Source: CAVQYV01 sp963718295 [NCBI: uncultured Methylomirabilota bacterium] (GTDB lineage Bacteria > Methylomirabilota > Methylomirabilia > CAVQYV01). Taken from it: a DNA stretch of 64,000 nucleotides. Under the pieces are notes generated by a model, which saw only the letters and a list, made by a program, of their open reading frames with translations, made no database searches and was not told the DNA's origin. The position numbers were made by a program, and so were the translations under genes. Position 1 is the first letter of the stretch; each line of letters begins with the position of its first letter. Below are positions 17,021 through 26,150 of the stretch, piece by piece. The stretch covers positions 632,519 through 696,518 of the forward strand of contig CAVQYV010000008.1 of the NCBI GenBank assembly GCA_963718295.1, in the 5' to 3' direction.

Positions 17021-17464
17021 ATGAGAAATAGAATATTTCCACGCCTTGCTCTGTTGTTAGTTACCGCTTTATTATCAGGATGCGCTGTAATCCCACTTTT
17101 ACCATTTGTTCCAGTTATGGGATCCGTCTACGAGGGTTATGTTGTTTGGAAAAGTGGCAAAGCAACAAAATATTATGCCCTTGATCTCGACACGACCTAC
17201 CGGGCAGTGATGCAAGCTTCCGACCAGCTGAAAATTGAAGCAACGTTACTAAAATCGGCGCCGAAGGAAGGATATTCCCTGGAGATAAAGGGAAATGCTC
17301 CTATGCACATCGATATCTTACCACTCGAGAAGAATGTCAGTGTCACCGCAGTCGTCATCAGAACCCCTATATTCGGAGATAAGCAGTACGTCCAACTATT
17401 TTACAAACTTGTCGATGACAATCTCCCCAAGAGAGAAGCCGTTGGCAAAGAGAAAACCCAATGA
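17021..17464 (+). CDS. DUF3568-type lipoprotein
   Basis: The 147-residue protein has a lipoprotein signal (hydrophobic stretch, then LLSGCAVI lipobox) followed by one small domain beginning YEGYVVWKSGKATKYYALDLDTTYRAVMQA. The YxAxxxTxYxAV pattern and size are those of DUF3568, a periplasmic family of unknown function common in Desulfobacterota and relatives. AGGAGG is only one base from a first ATG at 17018, so the ATG at 17021 is the better start. It stands alone. Confidence 0.75.
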   Translation: MRNRIFPRLALLLVTALLSGCAVIPLLPFVPVMGSVYEGYVVWKSGKATKYYALDLDTTYRAVMQASDQLKIEATLLKSAPKEGYSLEIKGNAPMHIDILPLEKNVSVTAVVIRTPIFGDKQYVQLFYKLVDDNLPKREAVGKEKTQ

Positions 17465-18047
17465 AGGTTGTTATAAACGCGGAAAATACCATGATTTCAG
17501 ATTGAATCGATAAGGCATTGCTCTTTCATGGCGAGAAGATGAAGAACGGTCTTCAGTGTCAAGAGGATTTTGACCACAAAATATGGGGTGCATTGGGCGA
17601 GTGATGTATCTCATTATACAAATTCTAAATCAAAGCGCTATGTTTGTTGACAGAGTCTGCCCGGCGCATGCCAGGGTCGTCGGATTCCTCAACGTATTAT
17701 TAATACGCCTGCGGAGCCTCCTCCTTGCCGAATCTAATCCTTTGAAAGCGAAAGGGTATTAATTGCCAGGCGGATAAAGTGTCGACAAATAATTGGGGAC
17801 ATCCCAGCTTCCCCCTGTCAAGAGAAAAAGTTAACACATTAGAAGACCTTTGATTTGAGCCTGTGCATGGCTTTCGGGTTATGGATTTTTTAGCCGCATT
17901 AATTGTCTGGCTGGTAGTTACTTTCGTATTCCGCCGATATGGTTAACAATTCGGTCGAGAGGGATGCTCCGCAAGCGGACTGCGCCCGCTCACTGCGCGT
18001 CCTCTCACCTCTGCATTGGGCCAACAGAGGATTCCGAGGAGATAGCG
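17465..18047. other. Intergenic region, no gene seen
   Basis: Nearly 600 bases with no frame longer than short chance ones. The sequence turns AT-rich near 17580-17640 and 17750-17850. I see no convincing promoter pair or RNA structure. Confidence 0.5.
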
Positions 18048-18242
18048 ATGAAACTATTCAGAGCGAAAGTCTGGTCCGTGGTCGATATCGGCTTGCTGAA
18101 GTGGTGCTGCATCTTGATCGGCATGATCGGCGGCGCCTATCTGGCAGACTTCACGAGACGATATGTCTGGTTCTTTGCCATTGCGGCCGTCGTGTTAGCA
18201 ATCAAGCCAGTGATCTCCTACTTTGGAGAGGACAAGCGATAA
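18048..18242 (+). CDS. Small two-helix membrane protein
   Basis: The 64-residue protein has two hydrophobic segments (about residues 15-32 and 40-57) and a charged GEDKR end. The start has a GAGGAGAT ribosome site. I do not recognise a family. It lies 50 bases upstream of the next gene on the same strand and may be co-transcribed with it. Confidence 0.6.
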   Translation: MKLFRAKVWSVVDIGLLKWCCILIGMIGGAYLADFTRRYVWFFAIAAVVLAIKPVISYFGEDKR

Positions 18243-18292
18243 AAACCAGGCCCAACACCGTTCGGTGGAACCAGTAGACAAAGGAGATATCG

Positions 18293-18697
18293 ATGAGGAC
18301 AAAAGTGGGTCTGTGGATTGACCATAAGAAGGCTATTATCGTGGCTGTTACGGACAAAGGGGAGGAGATAGGACTAATAATATCGAAGGTCGAAAAACAG
18401 CTCCGCCGTTCTGGTGATTCACCTCTTAAGGGTCCCTATGAACCACTGCAAGTGCCGGCAGATGATAGCCGCCAGAGAACGCTTACGGGACATCTCAACA
18501 TTTACTACGATGCGGTAATTGCGAGTATTCGTGATGCTGAATCTATTCTGATATTTGGCCCTGGTGAGGCAAAGGGCGAACTGAAGAAACGTCTTGAAAG
18601 AGACAACATAGGCGGACGCATCGCAGGTGTTGAAACAGTTGACAAGATGACGGATCGCCAGATTGCGGCCAAAGTTCACCAGCACTTTCCGAAATAG
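18293..18697 (+). CDS. Translation-factor-like (bacterial eRF1/host-attachment type) protein
   Basis: The 134-residue protein begins KVGLWIDHKKAIIVAVTDKG. It ends with an ILIFGPGEAKGELKKRL strand-helix and a VETVDKMTDRQIAAKVHQHF tail. This layout (LWIDHKKA, then I-GPGEAK, then E-VDKMTDRQ) matches small bacterial proteins annotated as translational machinery or host-attachment proteins, which share the eRF1-like fold and are linked to ribosome stress. Function is not established. AAAGGAGAT precedes the ATG. The family call rests on motif memory, hence moderate confidence. Confidence 0.6.
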   Translation: MRTKVGLWIDHKKAIIVAVTDKGEEIGLIISKVEKQLRRSGDSPLKGPYEPLQVPADDSRQRTLTGHLNIYYDAVIASIRDAESILIFGPGEAKGELKKRLERDNIGGRIAGVETVDKMTDRQIAAKVHQHFPK

Positions 18698-18834
18698 CGT
18701 TCGGCAATAGGATCGAAATGGAGTTCTGTGCTGTTCTCGTCGGCCAGGTGCGACTCGAACTGAACCACATTTACACTGAGAAGCCGTTTTCTACTGCAGC
18801 CGGGAACATGCTGAAAAAGCAATATGATCCTAAC

Positions 18835-19155
18835 ATGAAGAGAGTAATCCTTCTTTCCATCCTTCTTGCCGTTCTCTGGTGCCCCCTGCCCTCCGCGGCC
18901 GAGGCTCTTCGGGTTTACGACCGGGATTGGAATCTCCGGGGTTATGTCAAGGATGGCAGGGTCTATGATCAGAACTGGAAGCCCCAGGGGCAGATCACGG
19001 GAGATCGGGTCTGCGATGAGGACTGGAAGCTGAGATGCCGCATCGAGGGCGACCGGATCTATGATCGGAACTGGGAACCCGAGGCGTGCATCAAGGATGG
19101 GAAGATCTACGATCGGGGATGGGAACGGAGAGGCCACATCGAGAGAGGCAGGTAA
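18835..19155 (+). CDS. Secreted protein of five 16-residue YD-x2-W repeats
   Basis: The 106-residue protein has a signal peptide (MKRVILLSILLAVLW to about residue 24, SAAEA). Five tandem 16-residue units follow, of the form (V/I)YDxxWxxxGxIxxGR, with start points near residues 27, 43, 59, 75 and 91. The Tyr/Cys-Asp, Trp and final Gly-(Asp)-Arg/Lys positions are conserved. Short beta-hairpin repeats like these often close into a small beta-propeller or flower. I know no function. There is no clear ribosome site; other in-frame starts exist upstream (ATG 18718), but the signal peptide favours 18835. Confidence 0.7.
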   Translation: MKRVILLSILLAVLWCPLPSAAEALRVYDRDWNLRGYVKDGRVYDQNWKPQGQITGDRVCDEDWKLRCRIEGDRIYDRNWEPEACIKDGKIYDRGWERRGHIERGR

Positions 19156-19487
19156 AGCCTCCATGGGCCGCCGATGCGACAAACTGGAACTCCTCACCTG
19201 GCTTGGAGCTCTCACTTTGAGACAGCGAGGGGAGATGGAAGGAGGGCGGAAGCGAGCAGCAGGTTTCTCCGAAGAGCTCGTTCAATTCCCAGTATGACTT
19301 CTCGATATGCAATAGAATATTTCCCCTGCGGGCTTATGGAGCGTAAAGTTGCAGCTAATCCATCATTTTCGACAAGTCCATCGAGCGTTTTCGCTCCTCT
19401 TGATCGGAAGCCTCTGCAATGCAGTTGCAGTAGCAGAAAATAATGGTTGGAATGGAAAGAACGCTAACACAAAAGGAGGAAATACAT
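19156..19487. other. Intergenic region with short dispersed repeat
   Basis: It holds GGAAGCGAGCAGCAGGT (near 19250), which also occurs near 16763, with similar flanks. No gene or promoter is clear. Confidence 0.45.
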
Positions 19488-20132
19488 ATGGACTCCATAA
19501 AACAAGAGAATGTCCCGTCAGAGTATTTTAGTGAAGCCGCCGTTGCTATTTTTATTATTACCCCTGACCATGAAGTGATTTTCTGGAATAAAGCATGCGA
19601 AATATTAACAGGTATAACTTCACCTGAAATATTAAATACTAAAAATCATTGGCAACCATTTTATAAGGAACATCGCCCATGCTTAGTTGATATAGTAATT
19701 GATGGAACGTATTCACATTTACCCGAATTGTACATAAAATATGGAAAATCAAAGCTCTCTCCCGAAGGGATAAACGCGGAAGGATGGTATGAAAGCTTAG
19801 GAGGCGAAAAACGTTATATGGTTTTTGATGCTGTCCCAGTATTCAACCCCTCAGGTGAGATAGTGGCTGCCATTGAAACTCTTCATGACTCTACAGAATT
19901 AAAGCAAATTGAATTAAAGAAAGAAAATATGATTTCGGAACTCAACAATCATATTTCGAAAAATATGTCACTAAAAGGTTTTGTTTGTATGTGTGCATCT
20001 TGCAAGGACATACGAAACAAAGATGGTGTCTGGACGGCCCTTGAAGAATACTTTAGCAATAAGACCGATCTGCTATTTAGTCATGGGATCTGTCCAAAAT
20101 GTTCCCGTAAGCTATATCCCGAACTTTTTTGA
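19488..20132 (+). CDS. PAS-domain sensor with C-terminal CxxC/CxxC module
   Basis: The 214-residue protein has a PAS domain (about residues 12-140: AVAIFIITPDHEVIFWNKACEILTG at its start, a VPVFNPSGEIVAAIETLHD strand pair at its end). A short coiled-coil linker follows, then a C-terminal module CMCASCKDIRNKDGVW ending SHGICPKCSRKLYPE. The latter module is frequent at the end of Desulfobacterota PAS proteins and may bind zinc. There is no kinase or output domain, so it probably acts as an adaptor or single-domain sensor. The start follows AAAAGGAGG. The gene is noticeably AT-rich relative to its neighbours, which suggests later acquisition. Confidence 0.8.
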   Translation: MDSIKQENVPSEYFSEAAVAIFIITPDHEVIFWNKACEILTGITSPEILNTKNHWQPFYKEHRPCLVDIVIDGTYSHLPELYIKYGKSKLSPEGINAEGWYESLGGEKRYMVFDAVPVFNPSGEIVAAIETLHDSTELKQIELKKENMISELNNHISKNMSLKGFVCMCASCKDIRNKDGVWTALEEYFSNKTDLLFSHGICPKCSRKLYPELF

Positions 20133-20208
20133 TAAAACGGGATTTAGATGACATTCCGACAAATCGCTCAAGACGGACGTGGCATAATTTCTTCTGAAAA
20201 AATACAGG

Positions 20209-20248
20209 TATTATCTTATATACAGTTTCGGCCATTTTTAAGATAATA
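20209..20248 (+). terminator. Hairpin downstream of the PAS gene
   Basis: TATTATCTTA (20209-20218) pairs perfectly with TAAGATAATA (20239-20248) around a 20-base loop. It is AT-rich and lacks a following T-run, so the terminator role is only possible. Confidence 0.4.
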
Positions 20249-20316
20249 ATGTCTTATAAGCTCCCCAAGTAGACTAAAATGGATGGACAAAATCTGTCAT
20301 CAGAAAGGAGTCGAAC

Positions 20317-20466
20317 ATGCTTTGGACCATAGGTGTGATTCTTTTAGTTCTCTGGCTTCTGGGATTGCTCACTGGCTACACGATGGGTGGGGTCATTCAT
20401 ATCCTGCTGGTCATCGCCATCGTTGTGGTGCTGATCCGAGTGATTCAGGGGCGAAAAGTATTATAG
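20317..20466 (+). CDS. lmo0937-family small membrane protein
   Basis: The 49-residue protein MLWTIGVILLVLWLLGLL... has two hydrophobic helices separated by TGYTMGGVIH and ends IRVIQGRKVL. Size, the TMGG turn and the RVIQGR end are those of the lmo0937 family, small stress-associated membrane proteins of unknown function. GAAAGGAG lies seven bases before the ATG. It precedes the BON lipoprotein by 150 bases on the same strand. Confidence 0.85.
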   Translation: MLWTIGVILLVLWLLGLLTGYTMGGVIHILLVIAIVVVLIRVIQGRKVL

Positions 20467-20616
20467 CGATTTGGACTGTTGCCGGAGAAGGTGAGGTATT
20501 GGGAGAGGAGGTGGTCAGCAGGTCCAGAAGGTTTTGCCGAATCTTTTCACGCCTTCAGTAGAAAAGGTCTTGCCATGAACCATTTCACCCCAAACTTACA
20601 GAGAGGAGTAACCGCT

Positions 20617-20931
20617 ATGAAAAAGAGAAATATCGTTATCCACTGTTTAGTGCTTCTTATGCTGATCGCCACCTTTGTGGCCTGTGGCTCGACATCCAAA
20701 CAGGAAGGTGCCGGGGAATACGTGGACGATTCGGTCATCACGACCAAGGTAAAGTCGTTGCTTGCCGCTGATGATTTTCTCAAGTCATTCGAGATCAGTG
20801 TCGAAACTTTCAAGGGCATCGTTCAACTGAGCGGCTTCGTTGATTCGCAAAAGGCCATTGATAAAGCGGGTGAAATCGCGAGTAGCGTCAAAGGGGTCAA
20901 ATCCGTAAAGAATAATCTGAACGTGAAATAG
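20617..20931 (+). CDS. BON-domain lipoprotein
   Basis: The 104-residue protein has a lipoprotein signal (IATFVACGS) and one BON domain: YVDDSVITTKVKSLL, then FEISVETFKGIVQLSGFVDS, then AGEIASSVKGVKSVKNNL. BON domains bind phospholipid and occur in OsmY- and DolP-type envelope stress proteins. GAGAGGAG precedes the ATG. A role in envelope stability is likely by family. Confidence 0.9.
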   Translation: MKKRNIVIHCLVLLMLIATFVACGSTSKQEGAGEYVDDSVITTKVKSLLAADDFLKSFEISVETFKGIVQLSGFVDSQKAIDKAGEIASSVKGVKSVKNNLNVK

Positions 20932-21202
20932 GTGACCGTTATCCCTTCCCGGACCGAGTCTCACGGCGAAGGATCGATCGCTGCATCTCTCATCAGAGGA
21001 GGGGGGACGTCCAATCGGGAAGACGGTGGGGGATCTCCATAAAGGCAGAGAATTCTGGCCCTGCGGCTTTTGAAATCCCCTTCTTTGGCTACACTGCCCT
21101 TCGTTGCTCTATGGGAAGGCCAATTTTATGATTTTATGGAGATCCCTGTCCGGCTATAAACTTCACGCTTCTGCGGGGCATGAGCACTCAAAAGGAGTGA
21201 TG
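20932..21202. other. Intergenic region carrying an inverted-repeat element
   Basis: No gene is seen. It holds the 117-base element bounded by 14-bp inverted repeats and leads into repeat copy C. Confidence 0.5.
21030..21146 (+). repeat. MITE-like element with 14-bp terminal inverted repeats
   Basis: GGGATCTCCATAAA (21030-21043) is the exact reverse complement of TTTATGGAGATCCC (21133-21146). The inside has no coding potential. Terminal inverted repeats on a short non-coding segment suggest a miniature transposable element. I found no second copy in the window and no clear target duplication. Confidence 0.45.
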
Positions 21203-21255
21203 GATCTACCGGAGCAGCGGGAATAAACGAGGTGTACAAAAAGGGTACAGAAAAG

Positions 21256-21287
21256 GGGCTATGAGAAAGTCGCCGATCTCATAACCC
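21256..21287 (+). terminator. Hairpin, terminator-like, repeat copy C
   Basis: GGGCTATGAGA (21256-21266) pairs with TCTCATAACCC (21277-21287) with one C/A mismatch. It is the counterpart of the hairpins in copies A, B and D. Confidence 0.5.
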
Positions 21288-21297
21288 ATTGATTTCG

Positions 21298-21354
21298 TGG
21301 GAGCCGGCGGGGGGACTTGAACCCCCGACCTGATGATTACGAATTAGATCGCTC
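21298..21354 (-). pseudogene. tRNA-Thr-like 3' fragment, repeat copy C
   Basis: Identical in extent to copy A, with a CGU anticodon loop, intact T-arm and CCA end, and no 5' half. Confidence 0.65.
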
Positions 21355-21527
21355 CGGGGCCATTGTTTTAGCACCGGTTGGCAGGCGGTTGCCTGCATTG
21401 GAAAAGATCGGCTCTGGCGGAGATCGGATTTCTCCCCGTTTGCCCCCGCTTTCCCCTGTATGGTGCGCAGAAAAGGGTACAGTCGGACCCCTCCAAGACA
21501 TCCCCGAGGCAATGTTGCAGAAACCCG

Positions 21528-21556
21528 TTGACAATCCATCCCGACAGTAATAAATA
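21528..21556 (+). promoter_or_regulatory. Promoter module 6, TTGACA-N17-TAAATA
   Basis: The -35 box is at 21528-21533 and the -10 box at 21551-21556, with the same 17-base spacer as module 1. It reads toward the second MntA/HEPN pair. Confidence 0.6.
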
Positions 21557-21726
21557 GCCAGCTTAGCGGCGTCTCCTTCGACCCAACAGAGGATCAAGGA
21601 TCCTCAACCCAGTTCGCTGTATTTTTGAGGAAAAGAAGTGGGGGAAAGTGATGATATTGAACAACGTCCCCTCCGCGCGTCCACGTCCCCTCCGCGTCCG
21701 TCCCCTCCGCGTCCCCCGATAAGGAT

Positions 21727-21774
21727 CGACAGCACCATATGGAGGGTTTGCTTAAGGCCGGCCTTCCGCGGTGA
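21727..21774 (+). pseudogene. Last 15 codons of a cyclase gene B copy
   Basis: The sequence encodes RQHHMEGLLKAGLPR followed by a stop. The end of the gene B copy at 26147-28034 is RQHFEEGLIKAGLPR and stop. The match is 12 of 15 residues with the stop in the same place, too good for chance in this setting. The rest of that gene copy is gone. Confidence 0.65.
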
Positions 21775-21953
21775 AAAAGGAATGCCCAGCAAGGAAAAGG
21801 AAATTGGGATGTGTCCCTACTTTAGAATGCCGCGGAAAGCCCCCATTTTCATTGACAAAGGGGTCTTCGAAGAGTACATTTTGGCCAACTCTGGAATCGC
21901 ACCAGCGGTAGCAAGAGTGCTTCCTTACCGGCATAATGGAAGGGTAAGACGCC

Positions 21954-22250
21954 ATGACTTTGGCCGAAATCAGAAAAGCTGTCGCACCTGTATGCAGGGA
22001 ATTCGATGTCCGTCGGCTGGATGCCTTCGGGTCTACGGTACGGGGTTCCGCAACGGAATCGAGCGATGTGGATCTCTTGGTGGAATTCGAGGATCCCACC
22101 CGTTCCCCAGCCAAGCGTTTTTTTGGGCTCCTCCACCGCCTTGAGGACACGCTGCGATGCAAGGTCGATCTCCAGACGGCAAATGGGCTCAGGAATCCCT
22201 ACTTTAAGCGCCAGGTAATGCAGGGGAAAGTGCTCCTCTATGAAGGATGA
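21954..22250 (+). CDS. mntA: MntA-type nucleotidyltransferase antitoxin (second pair)
   Basis: The 98-residue protein has the minimal nucleotidyltransferase signature FGSTVRGSATESSDVDLLVEF. It is followed by an FFGLLHRLEDTLRCKVDL segment with the third acidic position. It belongs to the same family as 5093-5395 but shares low identity with it, so the two pairs are not recent duplicates. It overlaps the HEPN gene by 11 bases. The predicted role is adenylylation and silencing of the partner toxin. Confidence 0.9.
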   Translation: MTLAEIRKAVAPVCREFDVRRLDAFGSTVRGSATESSDVDLLVEFEDPTRSPAKRFFGLLHRLEDTLRCKVDLQTANGLRNPYFKRQVMQGKVLLYEG

Positions 22251-22575
22251 GATACGCAAGCATCTGCACGACATCCGCGAAGCAGCCCTTGCGATCAAGA
22301 GGTTCGTCCCGCGAAGGAGTTTAGAGGACTACCAAGCCGACGAATTGCTCCGAAGCGGAGTGGAGAGGAAATTTGAGATCATCGGTGAGGCCTTGAACAG
22401 GCTCGCAAGAGATGCACCTGAGGTCTTACAGCGGATTCGGGATCACCGCGATATCATATCCTTCAGAAACATCTTAGCCCACGGTTATGACAACGTCGAC
22501 GAGCTGATCGTCTGGGGAATCATTGAAGAGGATCTCGAGCGTTTGCTGGAGGACGTCAACGAACTCCTACCATGA
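22240..22575 (+). CDS. hepT: HEPN-domain RNase toxin (DUF86, second pair)
   Basis: The 111-residue helical protein has the HEPN motif RNILAHGY (Arg-x4-His, Gly-Tyr) and the RKFEIIGEALNRL helix typical of DUF86. It starts inside mntA, showing translational coupling. Both pairs in the window lie downstream of a dispersed-repeat promoter module, while cyclase genes follow this one. Confidence 0.9.
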   Translation: MKDEIRKHLHDIREAALAIKRFVPRRSLEDYQADELLRSGVERKFEIIGEALNRLARDAPEVLQRIRDHRDIISFRNILAHGYDNVDELIVWGIIEEDLERLLEDVNELLP

Positions 22576-22762
22576 GAAGGGAATGCTGCAGCCGAAGGGT
22601 CTTGGAAAAGAAATCCTCCCACTAGAGAAGAGGCCGAATGTGATCGATCCCCATTTCGCTCGCTCGCCTTGAGCCGGAGCGAAATCCACTCCTTTCCCCC
22701 CGGAAGCGTCGCAGGAGGACCCGGGCAAATGCATGGTCCACCTTACGATGGGGAGAGAAGAG

Positions 22763-25700
22763 ATGAAATGTCCTAAGTGTCAGACGGAGAATCCCGATTC
22801 CCGGAAATTCTGCCGCAGATGCGGGGCGAAGCTGGTCCTCATCTGCCCTGAATGCAGCTCCGAAAACCTTCCCGGAGATGAGTTCTGCGGGGAATGCGGC
22901 CATAGAGTTGACCCAGCTCTCCTTCCCTCGACCCCTCCCGCCCCTCCTCCTACACCCCCAAGCACCTCGCCGACCAGATCCTCACCTCCCGCTCCGCCTT
23001 AGAAGGCGAGAAGAAGCTCGTCACCGTCCTCTTCGCCGACGTGGCCTCCTACACCTCCCTCTCCGAGAAACTGGACCCCGAGGAGGTCCACCAGATCATG
23101 GACGGCTGCTTCCAGATCCTCATGGATGAGATCCACCGCTACGAGGGGACCGTCAACCAGTTCACCGGCGATGGGGTCATGGCCCTCTTCGGCGCTCCCC
23201 TGGCCCACGAGGACCATGCGCAGAGAGCTTGTCACGCGGCGCTGGCCATCCAGAAGGCCCTGGCCGATTACCAGGAGAAGCTGAAGAAGCAGCATGGCAT
23301 CGACTTCCGCATGCGCCTCGGCCTCAACTCCGGTCCCGTCGTCGTAGGCAAGATCGGCGATGACCTCCGCATGGACTACACCGCCATCGGGGACACCACC
23401 AACCTCGCCTCGCGGATGCAGAGCCTGGCTTCTCCTGGCGCGATCCTGCTTTCGTCCCACACCCACAGGCTCACGAAGGACTTCTTTGAGTTCGATGCCT
23501 TGGGGCTGATGGAGGTGAAGGGCAAGGAAGAGCCTCAGCAGGCCTACCAGCTCCTCCGGCCTACCGAGGTGGCCACCCGCATCGCAGCCGCCACCGTCCG
23601 GGGACTCACCCGCTTCGTCGGTCGGGAGAAGGAGATGCAGATCCTCCTTGATGCCTTCTCCAGGGTCCTATCCGGCTCCGGCCAGGTGGTGGGCATCGTG
23701 GGAGAGGCCGGAGTGGGCAAGTCCCGTCTCCTCCTGGAATTCCGTCAAGCCCTCTCCGGTGAACCCACCTATCTGGAGGGCCGCTGCCTCCATTACGGAG
23801 GCTCCATGGTCTATCTCCCCTTCCTCGATATCCTCAGGGCCTATTTCGATGTCAAGGAGGGAGACCGGGAGCCCCTCATCAAAAGGAAGCTCTCCGGGAA
23901 GATGATCGGCCTGGACGTGAAGCTCCAAAGCGCCCTTCCTCCGCTCCAGGACCTCCTCTCCCTGAAAGTGGAGGATGAGGCCTATCTTCATCTGGAGCCC
24001 CGTCAGAAAAAGGAACGGACCTTCGAGGCCCTGCGGGATCTCTTCCTCCGCCAGAGCCAGAGCCGACCCCTTCTTCTCGTTCTGGAGGATCTGCACTGGA
24101 TCGACAAGACCTCCGAGGAGTTCCTGGGCTATCTCCTCGACTGGCTGGCCAAGTCCTCCATCCTCCTCCTGCTCCTCTACCGTCCCGAGTACACCCACCC
24201 CTGGTCGAGCAAGTCCTACTATAGCAAGATCGGCCTGGATCAGCTCCCCCTCCAAAGCAGCGCGGAGCTGGTCGCAGCCCTGCTCGCCGAGGGAGAGGTG
24301 GCCTCCGACCTCCGCCAGCTCATCCTGGATCGGGCTGCGGGCAATCCCCTCTTCATGGAGGAGCTCACCCATTCCCTCTTGGAGAACGGCTCCATCCGGA
24401 AGCAGGATCACCAGTATGTCCTATCCAGGAAGCCATCGGAGATCCCGGTACCCGATACGATCCAAGGGGTCATCGCTGCCCGCATGGATCGGCTGGAGAG
24501 AACGATGAAGAGGATCTTGCAGGTGGCCTCGGTGATCGGTCGGGACTTCGCCTTCCGCATCCTCCAGGCCATCAGCGGCATGCAGGAGGAATTGAAATCC
24601 CACCTCCGTCAATCTCCAGGGCCTGGAGTTCATCTACGAGAAGCGGCTCTTCCCGGAATTGGAGTACATCTTCAAGCATGCCCTGATCCAGGAGGTGGCC
24701 TACAATAGCCTCCTTCTCAAACGTCGCAAAGAGATCCACGAGAAGATCGGCCAGGCCATCGAGGAGATCTATGCCGAGCGCATCGAGGAGTTCTACGAGA
24801 TGCTGGCCTATCACTTCGAGCGAGCCGGAATCGCCGATAAGGCGGTGAAATATCTCCACCTGGCCGGGGAGCGCGCGGTCCGGCTTGCGGCTAACGAGGA
24901 GGCGATCTCCCACTCAATCGGGCCCTGGACTGCTCCAGAGTCTTCCCGAATCGACCGCGCGGGATGAGCAGGAGCTGGCCTTGCGACTGGCCTTGGCCGC
25001 ACCCCTGCATGGCGGCCAGAGGTTGGGCTGCTCCCGGAACTGCGGCCGAGCCAATGCCCGCGCCTTGGAGCTGTGCCGGCAGGATGGGTGAGAGATCCTC
25101 AGATTATCCCTGCGTTATGTGCTTCGTGGCGCTTCTGATGCCGGGCTTGAGAGCAGCGGATCAGGCCTTGAGTTGGCACGAAAGGCTCCGGACTGTGGCC
25201 CAGCGCAGCCAGAGACCCACTCCAGACTCGATAGGGCTCGCTGGGCGATGGGCATGAGCTTGCTATGCATCGGAGAATTTCCAGCGAGCCTGCCGCATTT
25301 GGAACATGTGATTGACTTCTATGACTTCCGGCAACATCGATACCTGGATTGGCACTCGTATACGGCTGGACCAGGGGTCGTAGTGCTTGACCTGGGTGGC
25401 TTGGGATCTATGGTGCCTCGGTTATCCGGATCAGGCCCTCAAGCGGAGCCAGGAGTCGGTGGCTCTGGCTCGAGAACTGGGTCATCCCTTTACCTTGGCT
25501 TTTGCCTTGAACACAGGAGGTGCTATTTCCATCTATTTCGTCGTGAGATCCGGGTCGCCCAGGATATATGTGGATGCCACAATGGCGACTCGCCACTGAA
25601 GGCAGGGTTACCTTACTTCCAGGCCATTACAACCTTCCAGCTTGGATGGTTGAAGAAGGAGGAGGGGCAGGTGGAAGAAGGGATTGATCAAATGCAGCAG

Positions 25701-26150
25701 GGCATCGCGGCAGTGCAGTCTATGGGGTATCAGTTTTGCAGTCCTTGGTATGTTTCCTGGGTGGCAGAGGGCCATGCGGTGACTCGGGCAGGTTGAGAAG
25801 GGTCTTGCGCTTCATGGAGGAGGCATTATCCTTTGTGGAAAAGACCGGAGAGCGTTTTTTGGAAGCGGAGATATATCGGGTCAAGGGCGAGCTGCTACAA
25901 TCTAGTGGCAGGGTATCCGAGGCTGAGAGCCTCCTTCCGTCAGGCCATCGAGGTCGCCCGTCGCCAGGAGGCAAAATCGTGGGAGCTGCGGGCCACCCTG
26001 AGCCTGGCCCGCCTGCTCCAGAGGCGGGCCAGGTCCGAAGAGGCCCGCCAGCTCCTCTCCGAGATCTCGGCTGGTTCACGGAGGGGTTCGATACCCCGGA
26101 CCTCCAGGAGGCAAGGCCTTATTGGATGCGAGATGGAGGCATCGCCATGA
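22763..26150 (+). pseudogene. Zinc-ribbon / cyclase / AAA / TPR gene A2, multiply frameshifted
   Basis: Paralogue of gene A1 (9785-13144) over its whole length: two zinc ribbons starting MKCPKCQTENPDSRKFCRRC, the class III cyclase domain (about 23000-23550), Walker A GEAGVGKS near 23705, EDLHWID near 24087, and TPR helices to the end. At least six shifts break it (near 22960, 24605, 24900, 25090-25400, 25790 and 25930). The first 560 codons of cyclase plus ATPase are nearly clean, while the TPR part is the most damaged. A1 next door is intact over 3.3 kb, so some damage here may be real decay rather than sequencing error. The ATGA overlap with gene B3 is preserved. Confidence 0.8.

Larger units (their letters stand above)
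21203..21600 (+). repeat. Dispersed repeat, copy C (with promoter module)
   Basis: Same order as copy A: direct repeat with GTGTACAAAAAGGGTACAG (21232-21250), hairpin, tRNA-Thr-like 3' fragment, GCAGGCGGTTGCCTGC dyad, second direct repeat with GGGTACAG, and a promoter module. Shared sequence goes on to about 21670 and matches 4780-4880. It lies 350 bases upstream of the second MntA/HEPN pair. Confidence 0.85.

Noticed and set aside
21638-22144. 168-codon plus-strand frame before the second mntA
   Set aside because: Runs through repeat leader and a tandem CCGCGTCC tract, with no ribosome site or similarity; only its hidden 15-codon gene B tail is meaningful.
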